Origin: Paenibacillus sp. FSL K6-3182
GTDB taxonomy: Bacteria; Bacillota; Bacilli; Paenibacillales; Paenibacillaceae
Direction of reading: 5' to 3'
Assembly (NCBI RefSeq): GCF_037976325.1
Contig: NZ_CP150265.1
Location: 1,917,501-1,981,500 of the forward strand
Length of the DNA stretch: 64,000 bases
The notes under the pieces were generated by a model. That model saw only the letters and a list, made by a program, of their open reading frames with translations, was not told the origin of the DNA and did no database searches. Every line of letters starts with the position of its first letter. The first letter of the stretch is position 1. The translations under genes and the position numbers were made by a program. Shown here piece by piece: positions 62,284-64,000 of the stretch.

Positions 62284-63497
62284 GAAATGTATTGATTGCC
62301 TCCTATGATATGGAGGTTGGAGGGGTAGAAAGAAGCCTTGCCGGTATGTTGGATGAATTCGATTATAGCCTATATGATATTGATCTTATGCTGTACCGAC
62401 ATAAAGGGGATTTTATGAGTTTGCTGTCAGATAAACCTAATTTACTCCGTGAGATTCCTCAATATGCGACATTTCGTAAATCAATCAATGAAACAATCAA
62501 GGAAAAACAGCTGAGGATAAGCGCCTCGCGCTTACTTGCTAAAGTGCATTCGGCCGCAATAAGCAAAGTTAAAGGAATACCTGAAATGGGCTATTTCCAG
62601 ATGCAGCTTATGTGGAAGTATGCTCTTCCTTTTCTGCCTGAATGTAACAAGCAATACGACGTTGCAATAAGTTACTTATGGCCGCATTACTATGTAGCTG
62701 ATAAGGTGAGGGCGGAAAAGAAGGTAGCTTGGATTCATACCGATTATTCGACAGTTGTAACCAATCGTCAGCAGGATTTGAAGATGTGGGATAAATTTGA
62801 CTACATAATCGCGGTTTCGGACGCATGCAGAGATTCATTTCTAGTAAGTTATAAGTCTTTAAAAAATAAAGTAAAAGTTATAGAAAATATGATTTCTCCT
62901 GATTTTGTCAGAGCATTGGCAAAGGAAGAAGTGTTAGGTAATCCAATGGATAATGATTCGAGGTTCAAGCTGCTTTCTGTAGGCAGATTGTGTCATCCAA
63001 AAGGGTTTGACCAGGCAATAATGGCATTTAAGCAGCTTGTAGATAGAGGCTATAACAATATGGTTTGGTATGTCGTTGGTTATGGTGATGATGAAGCAAT
63101 GCTTAGAGCGCTTATCGCTGAAAACAAACTTGAAGATCAGTTTGTTTTACTGGGGAAGCAAACCAATCCATATCCCTATATGAACAAATGCGATTTGTAT
63201 ATACAACCATCTAGGTATGAAGGCAAAGCGGTTACAGTGACGGAAGCCAAAATTCTTGGTAAACCGATTGTCATTACGAATTATCCAACAGCTCCGAGCC
63301 AAGTTCAGCATGAGGTAGATGGATACATTACGGACTTGTCGATTTTAGGCATTGCGACAGGTATTGAAAAGTTATTTCATGATACAACGCTCAGAGAGAG
63401 ACTGGCCGCAAACTGCGTACAGACAGATTATAGTAATGGAAATGAGATGGAGAAGCTGTATGATCTCATCTCGACTGGAGGGAGGAGCAGTAGGTGA
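62280..63497 (+). CDS. Glycosyltransferase family 4
   Basis: ATG 62280 overlaps the preceding stop by 4 bases. The 405-residue product has a GT-B fold: VLIASYDMEVGGVERSLAGM at the N-terminus, KKVAWIHTDYSTV, LLSVGRLCHPKGFDQAIMAF, and the donor loop PSRYEGKAVTVTEAKILGKP. It transfers a sugar to the growing repeat unit. It overlaps the last gene by 4 bases. Confidence 0.85.
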   Translation: MRNVLIASYDMEVGGVERSLAGMLDEFDYSLYDIDLMLYRHKGDFMSLLSDKPNLLREIPQYATFRKSINETIKEKQLRISASRLLAKVHSAAISKVKGIPEMGYFQMQLMWKYALPFLPECNKQYDVAISYLWPHYYVADKVRAEKKVAWIHTDYSTVVTNRQQDLKMWDKFDYIIAVSDACRDSFLVSYKSLKNKVKVIENMISPDFVRALAKEEVLGNPMDNDSRFKLLSVGRLCHPKGFDQAIMAFKQLVDRGYNNMVWYVVGYGDDEAMLRALIAENKLEDQFVLLGKQTNPYPYMNKCDLYIQPSRYEGKAVTVTEAKILGKPIVITNYPTAPSQVQHEVDGYITDLSILGIATGIEKLFHDTTLRERLAANCVQTDYSNGNEMEKLYDLISTGGRSSR

Positions 63498-64000
63498 ACG
63501 TAAAGGTAAGCATAATTGTACCTGTATTCAATGCAGAACCTTATTTAAGGGAATGTATTGATTCCCTGCTGTCTCAGACAATTAAAGAAGTTGAGCTCAT
63601 ATTTATAGATGATGGGTCTACGGATAACAGCGCAGCTATTATAGAAAGCTATCAAAACTTAGAATCACGTATTAGCCTCATTCAACAACAAAACCAAGGT
63701 GTCAGTATTGCACGTAATGTTGGTTTAGAGGCTGCAAAGGGACAATTTATCGGATTTGTCGACGCTGATGATTACATTGATCCAGATATGTATAAACGAC
63801 TCTATACATCAGCTGTTCAGGACAATTGTGATGTCGTGTTATCCAATTTCGAGAGTGAGATTGAAGGCGCCCATGTTATAACGAGATATTCTTTCCCGAC
63901 AGATATAGTACTAACAACAGAATTTATTCAAAAAGAGGTTTTACCCGCTTTTCTGAAAACAGAAACGTTGAATACAGCATGCAATAAGCTCTACAGAAAT
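63494..64000 (+). CDS. Glycosyltransferase family 2, cut by the right edge
   Basis: GTG 63494 overlaps the stop of the preceding gene and follows GGAGGAGCAG. The 169 visible codons have no stop. The product shows a GT-A fold: VSIIVPVFNAEPYLRECIDS, LIFIDDGSTDNS, and FVDADDYIDPDMY with the metal-binding DADD. The C-terminal part is beyond the window, so only the family can be named. Confidence 0.85.
   Translation, partial: MNVKVSIIVPVFNAEPYLRECIDSLLSQTIKEVELIFIDDGSTDNSAAIIESYQNLESRISLIQQQNQGVSIARNVGLEAAKGQFIGFVDADDYIDPDMYKRLYTSAVQDNCDVVLSNFESEIEGAHVITRYSFPTDIVLTTEFIQKEVLPAFLKTETLNTACNKLYRN

Overview
The window comes from a low-to-mid GC, endospore-forming Gram-positive, most likely Paenibacillus or a close relative (Paenibacillaceae). 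Supporting signs are strong AGGAGG-type ribosome binding sites with many TTG/GTG starts, a T-box leader before pheS, the pheS-pheT-zapA...mutS2-DUF350 order known from Bacillus, spore coat genes (CotH, CotB-like, CotF-like), a gerB-gerA-gerC germinant receptor operon, and a SinR-controlled eps-type exopolysaccharide operon.

Region 1 (1-11.5 kb) holds the distal part of a contractile phage-tail-like injection system: a baseplate J-like protein cut by the left edge, a propeller plus gpI-like tail protein, and an associated conserved protein. A DUF1835 protein and an SGNH/alpha-beta hydrolase fusion follow. After a repeat cluster and an internally deleted IS3-type element comes a minus-strand pair: a PAAR-like DUF4280 protein and a membrane-anchored MORN-repeat protein. 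Region 2 (11.5-17.8 kb) has a propeller-HAMP-cyclase-like protein, a GNAT acetyltransferase, and a transporter-HEAT-cyclic-nucleotide-domain protein. Key residues of both the cyclase-like and the nucleotide-binding domain look lost.

Region 3 (17.8-31.3 kb) is housekeeping: promoter, phenylalanine T-box, pheST, a ZapA domain fused to about 1000 residues of coiled coil with an 11-residue repeat array, then minus-strand SDR, CuA-like lipoprotein and YvlD-like membrane protein where Bacillus has cvpA/polX, followed by mutS2, a DUF350 gene, a 26-residue membrane peptide and a zinc-ribbon protein. Region 4 (31.4-41.2 kb) has an MFS transporter and cysteine synthase, then the sporulation block: cotH divergent from two CotB-like genes, gerBAC, and two CotF-like genes. 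Region 5 (41.3-48.3 kb) holds alaR-alaT, a cobalamin adenosyltransferase, an RluA pseudouridine synthase, an ArsC/Spx-like protein, a second aminotransferase, a 5'-3' exonuclease and a phosphotransferase.

Region 6 (48.3-64 kb, running off the right edge) is an exopolysaccharide locus: sinR-like regulator, epsA/epsB-like chain-length and kinase genes, a structured intergenic RNA in the position of the EAR element, an epsC-like dehydratase, galU, glycosyltransferases, an EpsG-like polymerase, a phosphoglycosyl transferase, an ATP-grasp/HAD/DegT module, and a second transcription unit starting with a nucleotidyltransferase-family gene. The most striking regulatory signal is a 16-bp inverted repeat, GTTCT-N6-AGAAC or close to it, lying exactly in the 17-bp spacer of both the sinR-like and epsA promoters, which suggests autoregulation and repression of eps by the adjacent regulator. 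Looser copies lie at the epsA start region, in the EAR-like region and before the second unit. All statements come from reading the sequence; no database search was run.
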